From: Daphnia pulex
Taxonomy: Eukaryota > Arthropoda > Branchiopoda > Diplostraca > Daphniidae
DNA: 64,000 bases
Direction: 5' to 3'
Assembly: GCF_021134715.1 (NCBI RefSeq)
Contig: NC_060020.1
Coordinates: 310,001 to 374,000 of the forward strand
The translations under genes and the position numbers were made by a program. Each line of letters opens with the position of its first letter. Positions within the stretch are counted from its first letter, which is position 1. Of the stretch, positions 43,438-53,800 are shown one piece after another. A model generated the notes under the pieces. The model was not told the origin of the DNA. It made no database searches and saw only the letters and a program-made list of their open reading frames with translations.

Positions 43438-44786
43438 ATGAAGCCGTTAATCAATAACAAGTTACTCGGTTCCTGTTTACTACTTTTGGTGTTTTTGCAA
43501 CCCGCCTGGTCATCCATCGTGGCACGTGAAAAAGTCATAGAATTGATTCATCAAGCTCAAGCAGAAGAGCGTTTGTTCGAACTCAAGGAACTCTTCGAAG
43601 GAGACAAAGAAGAAGTGCCAACAGAGTTCGCTCAGCCGTTGTCGTTGCAAATTGTAGTCATGCACGTAACGGACGCCTTGAATCGAGAGATGAATATACG
43701 AAATTGGCAGGCCATGCTGCGAGCTCTTGGTGGTGACCGTGAGATTCTAAAACGATTCGCGGAAATGCGACCTTACTTTGCCTCACTGGAAAAGAGACTC
43801 AACCAAGGACAAGATGGAGGTATCGAAGAGCAACTCAACGAGCTGGCTGCTCTAAACACATCGATGACAACGTGGACTCGTATCTGGCCGCAATTGCAAA
43901 CATTGATACACACAGTCGGTAATCTACACGACTTGTTCGACTGCTTCCAACGTAACGCTACTGTCGTCAACAGACGTACTTTGAGCGACTATGCTGACAC
44001 CGTTCATAGCACGGATGGGCTAACCATTGGCCAAGCTTTGATTTCAATCCACAAGGCTGTCTGCCCGTTCAGCATGGACGACGCCTACGACGATTACACG
44101 GAAAGCGAAAATAACAGCACAGATATCTGTCGCGGAGGAGTTCTGGAGACTTTGCAAACGGATATAACTCGGGTTCGAATGTTCAGTATTTTTACTATGT
44201 CAAGAGCAGTTTCAAACTAATCAAGGATTTGTTTATATTTTGAAATCAACAGGCCAACGATAGCTTTATCTGCTCTTTGCCCAAATCTACGCACCAACTC
44301 GTCTATGACCTTTATGCCCTTTTAACTTTGACTGACGCCAAGGGTTACGCAATGATGCAGTTCTCTTGGATGATTTTGCGTCTATACGGAAGAGGTACTG
44401 TTTAAGTCAAACAGACATAGGCCTAACCAGCGATTCTATGCTGGATTTTGGGGGTTTTTCCAGGAAATAATTCCAACGAGACAGAAAAAGCTCGAGTCGA
44501 TTTCGAAAAGCGCATGACTGAAAAGGCTGAAGCTGCACAAAAAGTGTTATCACAGCTATCCACTTGGATGTGGAAATGCGATCCACCCACAAACGACCAG
44601 ATCGAGAACGAAACCTACATTCGATTCAAAGAATTATTGCAAGTAAGGCCATTGAGACGAGAAAAGTTAATAACTCCGCCTACTGATGCTTTCTTCTTTT
44701 TTTTCCCTCAGGGTTACGTTGTCAACGAGTTGGATCTCAATCAAGACAACACTTGCAAAGACCAAATTGAAAATCACCATCAGTGA
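43438..44786 (+). CDS. Secreted protein of unknown function, 3' end rewritten by a duplication
   Basis: Not recognised. Four exons are proposed in phase: 43438-44172, 44253-44394, 44464-44642 and 44712-44786; 376 residues. The N-terminus is a signal peptide (LLGSCLLLLVFLQPAWS). The body is helical and polar with Trp-containing helices and several Cys (FDCF, AVCPF, FICSLP, MWKC, TCKD). The family resembles expanded crustacean secreted proteins of no known role (inference). The first intron uses a weak donor (CGG then GTTCGA); the alternative frame through that intron has a stop, so a frameshift is also possible. The last residues (from about IENHHQ) and the stop come from sequence homologous to the inverted 3' flank of the TMEM63-like gene starting at about 44763. 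Confidence 0.6.
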
Positions 44787-44940
44787 CAGAAATAATCAAA
44801 CGGTATAATATTTAACCATTTAAAAGTCTTTTTCATTTGAGCAGGAAGAAATATCGAGCTTAATTTCAAAATAAACACCACACTAATATTGACATGGAAT
44901 GTTATTCGGTTTATTGTTATCATCATATCGGTTAGACTAC

Positions 44941-45301
44941 ACCATACTTTTGTATGAGAATTGTTCGGATTGAATTTTAGTAATGGGGTCGTATTCGTGT
45001 TGCAAATACGTGGACCAATCGACCACGTCCTCCTCTTCTTCTTCCTCCTCGTTAATCGGGTATCCAAACCATTGACGCAATCGGATCATTTTCGGCCAGT
45101 GAAATCGCCAATGGGCTACAATCAAGTACAGGGCGTACAAAATGGCGACGCAAAGTGGCGCTAGAAAAGATTCTTCGACCAAGTGAGCGACTGATTTGCT
45201 GCCCATTTGAATGATCCGGTAGCCGAGCAATGCCAAGGGCGAAAAAATGGATAAGCAAATCACCTGGTCGATCGGCTCCCTGTGCAATTCGGGACTCGTG
45301 T
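44941..45301 (-). pseudogene. Inverted copy of the TMEM63-like C-terminal coding end
   Basis: Encodes the last about 120 residues of the TMEM63-like protein (from NTSPELHREPIDQV to the same stop), with near identity to 40697-41062. No start or upstream helices, so it is a fragment. It abuts a GA-rich tract directly at its 5' side. Confidence 0.88.
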
Positions 45302-45302
45302 T

Positions 45303-45421
45303 GTAGAGCCTTTTCCTCCTTTTCCTTCTGCTTCTGCTTCTGCTTCTGCTTCTGCTTCTCCTTCCGTTCCATTCCTTTCAATTCCATTCCATTCCTTCCA
45401 TTTCTTCAATTCCTTTCAACA
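45303..45421 (-). repeat. GGAAT/GAAGCA composite tract in the left arm
   Basis: On the minus strand the tract reads GGAATGGAAT-like words and then GAAGCA hexamers, before GGAAAAGGCTCTACAACACG leads into the TMEM63-like fragment. In the right arm the hexamers are GAAGGA/GAAGAA instead. Confidence 0.85.
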
Positions 45422-45424
45422 GAT

Positions 45425-46555
45425 TTAGTCGGATTTAGTATTGCATTTGAAGACTGTTCTAAATCAATCTCAGACAAAAATGAGATGTTTTGAATGATAG
45501 CTAATTAGGCCTAATATAGCCTGTGAGTAACTCGATGAGTGCCTCGATGACTGCAAGCAAAATGATAAAAACGATTATCAACAAGACCGAAAATGCTACA
45601 ATGCACAATGCATCAATGATGACTTCGGGTTCAACGGTTCAACAAAAACGAGAACAAAGATGAAACCAAAATTTCGCCCCATGGTAAAGAAGAGCAGCAG
45701 TCTGGCCGTTTACAGCAATAGATGCAACCGATTATCAACAAGACTGATATAACCGAAAGTGCTGCAATGTCAAATGCATTAATTGTGCTATTGTGCGAAA
45801 TGATGACTTCGGGTTCAACGGGAATTATAGTTCTCGTGATATTGGGTTGGGAGTTTATAGACTCCGATTGGGAAATGGTTTCAGAAATTTTTATCGAAGT
45901 TGTAGCGTCTTCAATAACAATATTATTTTCTTGTATGTCAGGTAAGTTAACGTCCGTATTCGTGGGGCACGGACTTCGGGTTGGGCATGCTGATATGGTA
46001 GGTTGGTGTGTAGCCAACATAACTATGAAACCAATCAAAAAGCCAATAGCAACAATAGATGAAAAGAACGCAACACATTTGGCAGGGTTCAAGGTGTGTC
46101 CTTCCATTTTGATGTAGGCCTATTTAATAGCTTTTTGATTCTTACCCTCGAACAGCATCCCCCTTTTATGCATTCGTGCAGCGAGTAAGCGCGTTCGCAG
46201 ATCTCATTTCACCTGATTTAAAGTAGTTTTACCCCAATTTAAATATTAATTCAACATTTTTTAAAATTTGAATCGATTCCTTTGATTTATTCCAACATTT
46301 TTCAGTAGTAATATTGAAGTACAGTGTAATACTTTTTTTAAAAACCAAGTTTGAAATAATTTTGTACAGGAATTCCCAACAGTTTTGACTTAGCAACTAG
46401 CGGTCAAAAAGAGAACTAGCGCTATCATTGGTTATTGTGTAACCGGTGTTACTATGGAGTTGAACGAAAAACTTGTGATTAGATTTAGTATGATTTAGTA
46501 TTGCATTTGAAGACTGTTCCAAATCAATCTCAGACAAAAAAAATGAGATGTTTTG
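45425..46555 (+). repeat. 70-bp direct repeat pair within the left arm
   Basis: The word series ATTTAGTATTGCATTTGAAG then ACTGTTC(T/C)AAATCAATC is found at 45430-45495 and again at 46490-46555, on either side of the membrane-protein gene. Confidence 0.8.
45631..46107 (-). CDS. Two-helix membrane protein, left-arm copy
   Basis: Single exon, 158 residues, no recognised family. An N-terminal helix (FFSSIVAIGFLIGFIVML) is followed by a Thr/Ser/Pro-rich extracellular-type stretch with SPCPTN and NxT sequons, then a second helix (IAALSVISVLLIIGCIYCC) and a short tail. Length and topology suggest a hairpin or a signal-anchor plus membrane helix. The partner copy at 49051-49560 is about 80-90% alike by eye but has a different C-terminal tail. 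A partial second duplicate of its 3' end lies at 45575-45640. Confidence 0.55.
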   Translation of the reverse strand: MEGHTLNPAKCVAFFSSIVAIGFLIGFIVMLATHQPTISACPTRSPCPTNTDVNLPDIQENNIVIEDATTSIKISETISQSESINSQPNITRTIIPVEPEVIISHNSTINAFDIAALSVISVLLIIGCIYCCKRPDCCSSLPWGEILVSSLFSFLLNR

Positions 46556-46559
46556 TAAA

Positions 46560-47277
46560 CTACTACAAACAAGGGTTATCTGGAAGAAGATAAACTCGAA
46601 AGAGATTCTATTCCGTCCAACGTTAAATTGCTTCCGTGGATGCCTCTACAGGATTTACTGGGCCATCCAAAAATCCGTTTGCTCATCACCCACGGTGGAC
46701 TCAACAGCAAACAAGAGGCCGTCTACCACGGGGTTCCGTTCATCGCTTTGTCCGTCTTTGCCGACCAGCCCATCAACGCCCAAAAGGCCCACGACGACGG
46801 GTAGGCCTACGCCGTACGCCATTCGACTCGTGTGGGACCATTTGACGGAAGAAATTCTTTTCGGCGACATCTAAGGTTTGGTGTTGGTCAATGAATTATT
46901 AGTTTATTATTATAGTCCAATATTTTATCCGGTTTTATCCATTACAGTTACATTGAAAGAATGAATCAAGTAATCGGCTGTGATGCGTGACTAAACAGAC
47001 CGTCTTCTAGACCAAGCCATCTACTGGATCGAGTAAGTCGTCATCAAGGAGCGCCTCATCTCTGTTTGGTTTGGCGCAAGCTTTCCCTTTTCCAGCGCTG
47101 CCTCATCGATGTTTCGCTTTTTACTTTGTTTCTTCTGATTTCTCTGTTAATTTCAATCTTACTCCTCTGCTTTTTATTCGGCCACCAAAACTGCAAAAAG
47201 TTCATCACGAAACCTCTACAAACCTCCACTCTAAAAAAATTTAACAATCTCCTAGACAAACGTTGCGCATTATATTA
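46560..47277 (+). pseudogene. UDP-glycosyltransferase (UGT) C-terminal fragment
   Basis: Encodes the UGT signature region: KLLPWMPLQDLLGHPKIRLL, ITHGGLNSKQEA, then GVPFIAL and ADQPINAQKA. A TAG stop lies just after HDDG, caused by an added TAGGCCTA motif at 46802. Frame changes then lead to IRLVWDHLTEEILFGDI, and further right to a likely C-terminal membrane helix (SLFTLFLLISLLISILLLCF) with a cytoplasmic tail. The N-terminal substrate-binding half is missing. It runs past the left arm end at 46909, so this copy is the longer one. Confidence 0.75.
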
Positions 47278-48255
47278 GCAGTTATTAAAATTGGATTAAA
47301 ATCACCCTCCTTTAATCAATTAAGATTCATATGAACGTATATTATTATTACCTAATGTTATGTTATAACAAATACAAGACCCAACATGTTTCAACAAGTC
47401 AGAATTAAAATTTCTGAGTAATTTCTGAGTAAAATTTCAGTAGTATGTATAACCGATGATGATAATAATAAACCGAATAAAATTCCATGTAAACATTTTT
47501 ATTTTTGGTTGTTATACCTTTATATTCATCTGGTGGTTCAGGACCTGGAAGACTTTCTAGAGACTTTTCATACATCCTTTGTGCCTCTTTCATAAACTGA
47601 GCATATTCTGAATCACCTGAAGGGACTTCAGTTAGGTGAGCATAAAGCTGTGTAAAGATACAATCACAGTAATTAGTACAAATGAATTGATTTTATTCAA
47701 AAAATAACAATTGATCATACTTGTGGGCTAATTAGTGCTGATGTCATGACATGTCTCATAGCTGCTCCCATTCCACTATATAGTCATGCAACATAGTGAT
47801 GAAACAGTCTGCATCTTGAACAGATTGGAGTTGATCTTCCAAAATGTCTGTTATACTGGAAAAAAAATGAATATGTATAAACAGTCTGTGAACACAGAGA
47901 AAGGATTAAACAATTCTTACCTGTGTGATCTCAAATGTTGAAGCAATTGTAAAATAATTAGTGGCATTACAGCTTGAGAAATAGCAAGCAGTTCAGGTGG
48001 CAGAATGGGTTTCCCTACATGAGCATGGGGACCATGATGACGTTCACAAAAACCAGCTTCTTTCATGACACTAGTATCACCACAATCACATGCACCTCCA
48101 GCCTGTGACCTAGATTTTTGAAATAATTACTTAATGAAGGAAGTAATGGGAGTACAAAAATTTTAATGTACATACCTGAACATGTTGAAATCATGACCTT
48201 CATGATTTCCTTTTTGAAAACATTCAGCACATAGAGTCATACATGGAGATATTAC
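46910..48255. other. Spacer between inverted arms
   Basis: The 1.3-kb single-copy centre of the inverted duplication. It holds the rest of the UGT fragment on the plus strand and a UBR3 N-terminal fragment on the minus strand. Confidence 0.8.
47520..48253 (-). pseudogene. UBR3: UBR3 N-terminal fragment with UBR zinc finger
   Basis: Minus-strand exon blocks at about 48253-48175, 48109-47925, 47862-47716 and 47649-47520. They encode [20 protein letters not shown], then NMFRSQAGGACDCGDTSVMK, which are the Cys/His ligands of the UBR box, then LLAISQAVMPLIILQLLQ and MGAAMRHVMTSALISPQ. Two extra bases (TATA for TA near 47789) cause a frameshift and a TGA stop before the MGAAM block. The first exon starts abruptly in the middle of the UBR box exactly where the right arm ends, so the inversion cut the gene. 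With the central blocks at 41948-42576 it is probably one broken gene. Confidence 0.75.
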
Positions 48256-48293
48256 TCGTAAACTAATAATTCATTGACCAACACCAAACCTTA

Positions 48294-48570
48294 GATGTCG
48301 CCGAAAAGAATTTCTTGCGTCAAATGGTCCCAAACGAGTCGAATGGCGTACGGCGTACCCGTCGTCGTGGGCCTTTTGGGCGTTGATGGGCTGGTCGGCA
48401 AAGACGGGCAAAGCGATGAACGGAACCCCGTGGTAGACGGCCTCTTGTTTGCTGTTGAGTCCACCGTGGGTGATGAGCAAACGGATTTTTGGATGGCCCA
48501 GTAAATCCTGTAGAGGCATCCACGGAAGCAATTTAACGTTGGACGGAATAGAATCTCTTTCGAGTTTATC
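48294..48570 (-). pseudogene. UGT fragment, right-arm copy
   Basis: Same region as the left-arm UGT piece (LLPWMPLQDLLGHPKIRLL, PVFADQPINAQKAHDDGYA) without the TAGGCCTA insertion. A repeated TACGCC word still shifts the frame before the IRLVWDHLTQEILFGDI segment, so this copy is broken too. It ends at the arm boundary. Confidence 0.8.
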
Positions 48571-49050
48571 TTCTTCCAGATAACCCTTGTTTGTAGTAGT
48601 TTACAAAACATCTCATTTTTTTTGTCTGAGATTGATTTGGAACAGTCTTCAAATGCAATACTAAATCATACTAAATCTAATCACAAGTTTTTCGTTCAAC
48701 TCCATAGTAACACCGGTTACACAATAACTAATGATAGCGCTAGTTCTCTTTTTGACCGCTAGTTGCTAAGTCAAAACTGTTGGGAATTCCTGTACAAAAT
48801 TATTTCAAACTTGGTTTTAAAAAAAAGTATTACACTTTACTTCAATATTACTACTGAAAAATGTTGGAATAAATCAAAGGAATCGATTCAAATTTTAAAA
48901 AATGTTGAATTAATATTTAAATTGGGGTAAAACTACTTTAAATCAGGTGAAATGAGATCTGCGAACGCGCTTACTCGCTGCACGAATGCATAAAGGGGGA
49001 TGCTGTTCGAGGGTAAGAATCAAAAAGCTATTAAATAGGCCTACATCAAA

Positions 49051-49560
49051 ATGGAAGGACACACCTTGAACCCTGCCAAATGTGTTGCGTTCTTTTCATC
49101 TATTGTTGCTATTGGCTTTTTGATTGGTTTCATAGTTATGTTGGCTACACACCAACCTACCATAGCATGCCTTACCCGAAGTCCGTGCCCCACGAATACG
49201 GACGTTAACTTACCTGACATACAAGAAAATAATATTGTTATTGAAGACGCAACAACTTATTCGAAAACAATTTCTGAAACCATTTCCCAATCGGAGTCTA
49301 TAAACTCCCAACCCAATATCACGAGAACTATAATTCCCGTTGAACCCGAAGTCATCATTTCGCACAAAAGCACAATTGATGCATTGGGCATTGCAGCACT
49401 TTCGGTTTTATCAGTCTTGTTGATAATCGTTTTCATCTTTTGCTGTAAAGTGTGGCCAGACTGCTGCTATGGTGGCGAGATTTCTGCAATTTTGATATTT
49501 TTGATATTTTTGATCTTGATTTTGAACTTGATCTTGAATCCAAACTCAACTTGTTCTTAA
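49051..49560 (+). CDS. Two-helix membrane protein, right-arm copy
   Basis: Single exon, 169 residues, same start and topology as the copy at 46107-45631. It has the first helix SSIVAIGFLIGFIVMLA, a Ser/Thr-rich middle with sequons, and a second helix IAALSVLSVLLIIVFIFCC. Its C-terminus differs: after CCYGGE a run of Ile/Leu (ILIFLIFLILILNLIL) ends in NSTCS, read from an AT-rich TTTGATATTT repeat. The family is not recognised; expression is unknown. Confidence 0.55.
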   Translation: MEGHTLNPAKCVAFFSSIVAIGFLIGFIVMLATHQPTIACLTRSPCPTNTDVNLPDIQENNIVIEDATTYSKTISETISQSESINSQPNITRTIIPVEPEVIISHKSTIDALGIAALSVLSVLLIIVFIFCCKVWPDCCYGGEISAILIFLIFLILILNLILNPNSTCS

Positions 49561-49589
49561 AAAAAAGTATTACAAAATAATGTGTCTAT

Positions 49590-49735
49590 AAGGAATTGGA
49601 GAAATGGAAGGAATGGAATTGAAAGGAATGGAACGGGACGGAAGGAGAAGGAGAAGGAGAAGGAGAAGGAGAAGAAGAAGAAGAAGAAGAAGAAGAAGAA
49701 GAAGAAGAAGAAGGAGAAGGAGGAAAAGGCTCTAC
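49590..49735 (+). repeat. GGAAT/GA-rich composite tract in the right arm
   Basis: GGAATGGAATTGAAAGGAAT-like words, then GGAGAA and a long GAA run, joined by GGAAAAGGCTCTACAACACG to the TMEM63-like fragment. Confidence 0.88.
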
Positions 49736-50101
49736 AACACGAGTCCCGAATTGCACAGGGAGCCGATCGACCAGGTGATTTGCTTATCCATTTTTTCGCC
49801 TTTGGCATTGCTCGGCTACCGGATCATTCAAATGGGAAGCAAATCAGTCGCTCACTTGGTCGAAGAATCTTTTCTAGCGCCACTTTGCGTCGCCATTTTG
49901 TACGCCCTGTACTTGATTGTAGCCCATTGGCGATTTCACTGGCCGAAAATGATCCGATTGCGTCAATGGTTTGGATACCCGATTAACGAGGAGGAAGAAG
50001 AAGAGGAGGACGTGGTCGATTGGTCCACGTATTTGCAACACGAATACGACCCCATTACTAAAATTCAATCCGAACAATTCTCATACAAAAGTATGGTGTA
50101 G
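49736..50101 (+). pseudogene. Direct copy of the TMEM63-like C-terminal coding end
   Basis: Same 120-residue end as 40697-41062 with one visible change (VIGLS to VICLS, shared with the inverted copy). It lacks the rest of the gene. The GA tract upstream is open in frame with it, so a Lys/Glu or Arg-rich fused frame could be translated from the tract, but no promoter is evident. Confidence 0.88.
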
Positions 50102-50430
50102 TCTAACCGATATGATGATAACAATAAACCGAATAACATTCCATGTCAATATTAGTTTATAGTGTTTATTTTAAAATTAAGCTCGATATTTCTTCCTGCT
50201 CGAATGAAAAAGACTTTTGAATGATTAAATATTATACCGTTTGATTATTTCTGTCACTGATGGTGATCTTCAATAGTTCAGATAGGACAGCTCATGTTTG
50301 ACGAATAATTTGACTAAACATTTGAACGAAACTCGCTGCCTGTTAAAGAGGATATACGTTCCATTGAATTCTGCATATTGGGTTATTGACTAGGAACTCG
50401 ATTAGTTTCGGTCACATTACAAGGTTTTTA

Positions 50431-50843
50431 AAAACAGGAAAAAATAAATAAATAAGAATAATGATAGAGAAAATGACATTTAAGTGACTGTGACCAGAAA
50501 TCGTTTGTGGTGATTAGTAAAAAAAAAAGAAAAAGTGAGTGAGATTATTTCAAATAGGAACCGCCAGTGAGTGCGCCATAAAAAGAAACGAGATTTATAA
50601 TAGGGGTGAGATCGTGTGTGACATGATGACCTAATAATTATGGAACTGTTAATACAATATAATAATAATATCAATCGTAGGATCCTGGGTGGGTTGTGGG
50701 CATAACACACACAAAAACAAACATTGAATTACATGGTTAAGAGGTGACTAGCAATTTCTATTTTTAAAAAAGGACAATTAGGTGGGAGCCTATAATTAAG
50801 GAAATCTGAAGTGTCAAACAATAATTTAACTCAACTATATCAA
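50431..50843. other. Region between the duplicated block and the Nervy-like gene
   Basis: About 410 bases that probably include the Nervy 3' UTR (minus strand). Homology to the TMEM63-like flank ends near 50430. No gene is seen. Confidence 0.5.
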
Positions 50844-53800
50844 TCAGTGAACATATGAAGCAGGACCCGATCCATTTGTCTGCTGCTGGACTGGGCTAGG
50901 GGTTTTCGAACTGTGCCGATGGCCGTGCTGCTGCGACGAAGAGGACGGACTGCCACCGGATTCACTTTGGTGATCCATCGACGATCCTGTCGAAGGAGCT
51001 GCGGCCGCCAGCATCACCTGTGAAACCCTTCCGCAGATTTTGTGGTGGATCTCCCAATGTTTGTGCTGACAAAACGTGGAGCAATAACGGGCCACGTTGC
51101 AGCCGCTGCAGGTCTCGTTGGCCCGTCTCCCGCAATTCCAGCACACTTCCTTATTGGCTGGCGATGATGTTGGATGGTGGTGGTGACTTCCAGCGCCCAT
51201 CATGGCGTGCTGGCCGAGTGCCGAAAGAGCTTCTTCCGCTCCCTGGCGACGCGCTTCCGCCGCCAATCGCTCGGCTCTGAGTCGCTCGGCCGACAAGGCC
51301 CGTTGCAGTTCGGCCATGGCTGCCCGTCTCACGTCGTGAACGGCCTCCTCCGCTTTGCGTTTGACCTGACTGACGCGATCCTCGGTGGCTTTGAGCGTTT
51401 GGGCGATCAACTCGCCGGCCTGCCGACGCAATTCCGACGCCTCGTACGTCACTTGCTGATGGTGGATGAGCGACGACGACGATGAAGAATCCCGGCGCTT
51501 TTGTTGCTGCACTTGTTTGTCGTTGCTGGCCCGTTGCTGGAGGATGCCCAGCGCCCGTCTCGTCTTTTCCACCATCGACAGGATACAATTCAGCATCTAA
51601 ACATAATTAAATTTACAATTAATTTACGATTTTGTGAAATAATGTAACGATGGATGAAAGACGGACCGTGTGAATGTTTGCCCATTCCTCGTCGCCTTGT
51701 TGCGGTTGAAATGACGTCATCAACGTCGATGGATAAGCAGAAAACGAAGAAGAGGATGAACTTTTGGTCGATGACATTTCCCGATCGTGTTGACGTTGCT
51801 GGCCGTTGGTGGCTGGATATTCTTGTTGTTGTTGTGGTTGGCTGTTGCCTTTGGGCGGAATGGGCCAAACGGGCGGATGAGTCGAATACAAGGCGACTCT
51901 TTTCCTCGTCTCTTCCACCGCGTCATCTCCTCCCGATCCTCCACCATTTTCCACCAAACTGCGTCATCATCAAATAAACAAGAAAAACGTCAATAATCGC
52001 GGACATCATTTTCCCTCCCATCTCTCTCCGGCTGAGTTGCACGCGGAATCACAAACTCGATCAAAATTGAACGATGCAATCCAAGCCAGTGATTGAGCAC
52101 CACTCCCAATTCCGTTGCTCAATTATTCACATCGGGACACGGGACCAAGTCAACAAGAAGTCCACTCTTCATAAATGATGAGCCTTTTGGGCGTGCTGGA
52201 TCGTTCGGTTACATCATCAACAATTCAAACAACAGGCGGGAGTCTTCATAATGCACGCTACATCAAGTGTGTCACCAACCTGGCCGAAGCCCGACGTTTC
52301 CTCGTATTATTATTGTTGTTGTTGTTGTGCGGTTGTTGCTGCAGTTGCGTGGCCTCCGCCATGATCAGCGATGCAGGAGCAGCCGTGCCACTTCCCCCAG
52401 AAGGAGGAGTCCTGGGGCTTCCGTCGGCTCCTACACCTGGTTGGAACACCTGCCAGACGCCGAGTTGGGGCTGGTGCTGCGACGAGGCTGAGGATTCGGT
52501 CGAATCTTGGAGCAGCTGACGGTCCAGCGACAGCAGGGCTTTCACATGCTCCTTGACGAAATGCGTCGTCGTCTAGGCAACCGCGGGGATAATAAAAATA
52601 AAAATCAAATTACTTGAAATTGACATATTTTTCTTCTTCATTATTAATATTTAAAAAACGTGTAGTGTAAGGCCTATTATACCTGTTGTTGTCCGGAACT
52701 GTGCTGGGCCAGCAGACGGACAGGATGAAGTCTGGCAGCCAATTCCCTGCGCAGCCAATTGAGATGTTTGTCCAGCAGAGGCAAGACGAGCGGCCGGAAC
52801 GGCAGATGGACGAGCTGAGTCATCCGTTGTTGAAATTCCGTCGAATCGATGGCTCCAATCTACTCACGGCCACCCCAAAAAATAAAAGGAAGGGAAATTC
52901 AGAATCAGAGAAGAACGAGGCGACTGCTGGATGCAACAGAAAGAGAAAAAAGCCCAGCCGGAAAAAGAAGAAGAAAATAAAAACGGACGGCCTCTGCTGT
53001 GACGACGCCGTCCGTCGCCCCTAGAGAGAAAAAGTTGGTGGCGAAACAGATGTTGTTAGCACGTCACCGCTGCTGATCTCGCATCTCCTTAGACTGACTG
53101 ACTGGCCAACTCTTTTTCCCTTTCCCAGTCTGCACGCAGATAGACTTGTGGGAGGGGGAATTATATTGTAGCGTCGGCACAGACGGGGGTTATAATGGTC
53201 GTTGGCCTCTATGGGCGGCCCATAGAGAGAGAGGAAGGAGCCGGGATATATAGCCCCGAGGAATCAGGAGCCTATATAGATGACGACGAATGAAAAGGCA
53301 AGAAACGCGGACGGACGGGAATATAAGGAGCAGCAGTTGCGGCCGGATGAACGCAGCTGTTCTTCACTATATCCCACCCTCGGCTCACGATGCCGTACGT
53401 GTCAAAATCGGTGGTGTAGGCTCTTTTCCCCCACCCCAAATAACACGAAATTATCCCCAACAGATGGAAAATGTTGATCAAAATGGCGGTTGTTTTCTCG
53501 GCGCATTTATGTGAGTTCGTGCAACATTTGGTGATAAAAAGAAATTAAAAAATGAACTGACCAGAAGATCGGTGATGATCTGAAGGGCCCTGTCGCAATG
53601 TTGCCGGGAAATGGAGCCGGACAATTTAATGGCGGCCACCAAAATTTGTTTCAAAGGTGTCGTCGTCGTCGCTTCCGCTTCCAGATTCTTGTCGGCTGAA
53701 GTGTCCACATCCGAATCGGAAGTGGCTGAACTTCCGGCATGGACAGCAGCAACTTCTTCATCTTCATCTTCTTCGGTTTTGGGCGTCACTGGATGTCTCT

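Larger units (their letters stand above)
44763..46909. repeat. Left arm of a large inverted duplication
   Basis: Reverse-complement counterpart of 48256-50262. Contents from left to right: inverted 3' end of the TMEM63-like gene, GGAAT/GA tract, duplicated bits of a membrane-protein gene, the intact membrane-protein gene on the minus strand, and a UGT fragment on the plus strand. The arms are not perfectly collinear: 45421-45620 of this arm has no partner in the other. Confidence 0.85.
48256..50262. repeat. Right arm of the large inverted duplication
   Basis: Inverse complement of 44763-46909. From left to right: UGT fragment (minus), shared non-coding block, membrane-protein gene (plus), GA tract, TMEM63-like 3' end (plus). 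Confidence 0.85.
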
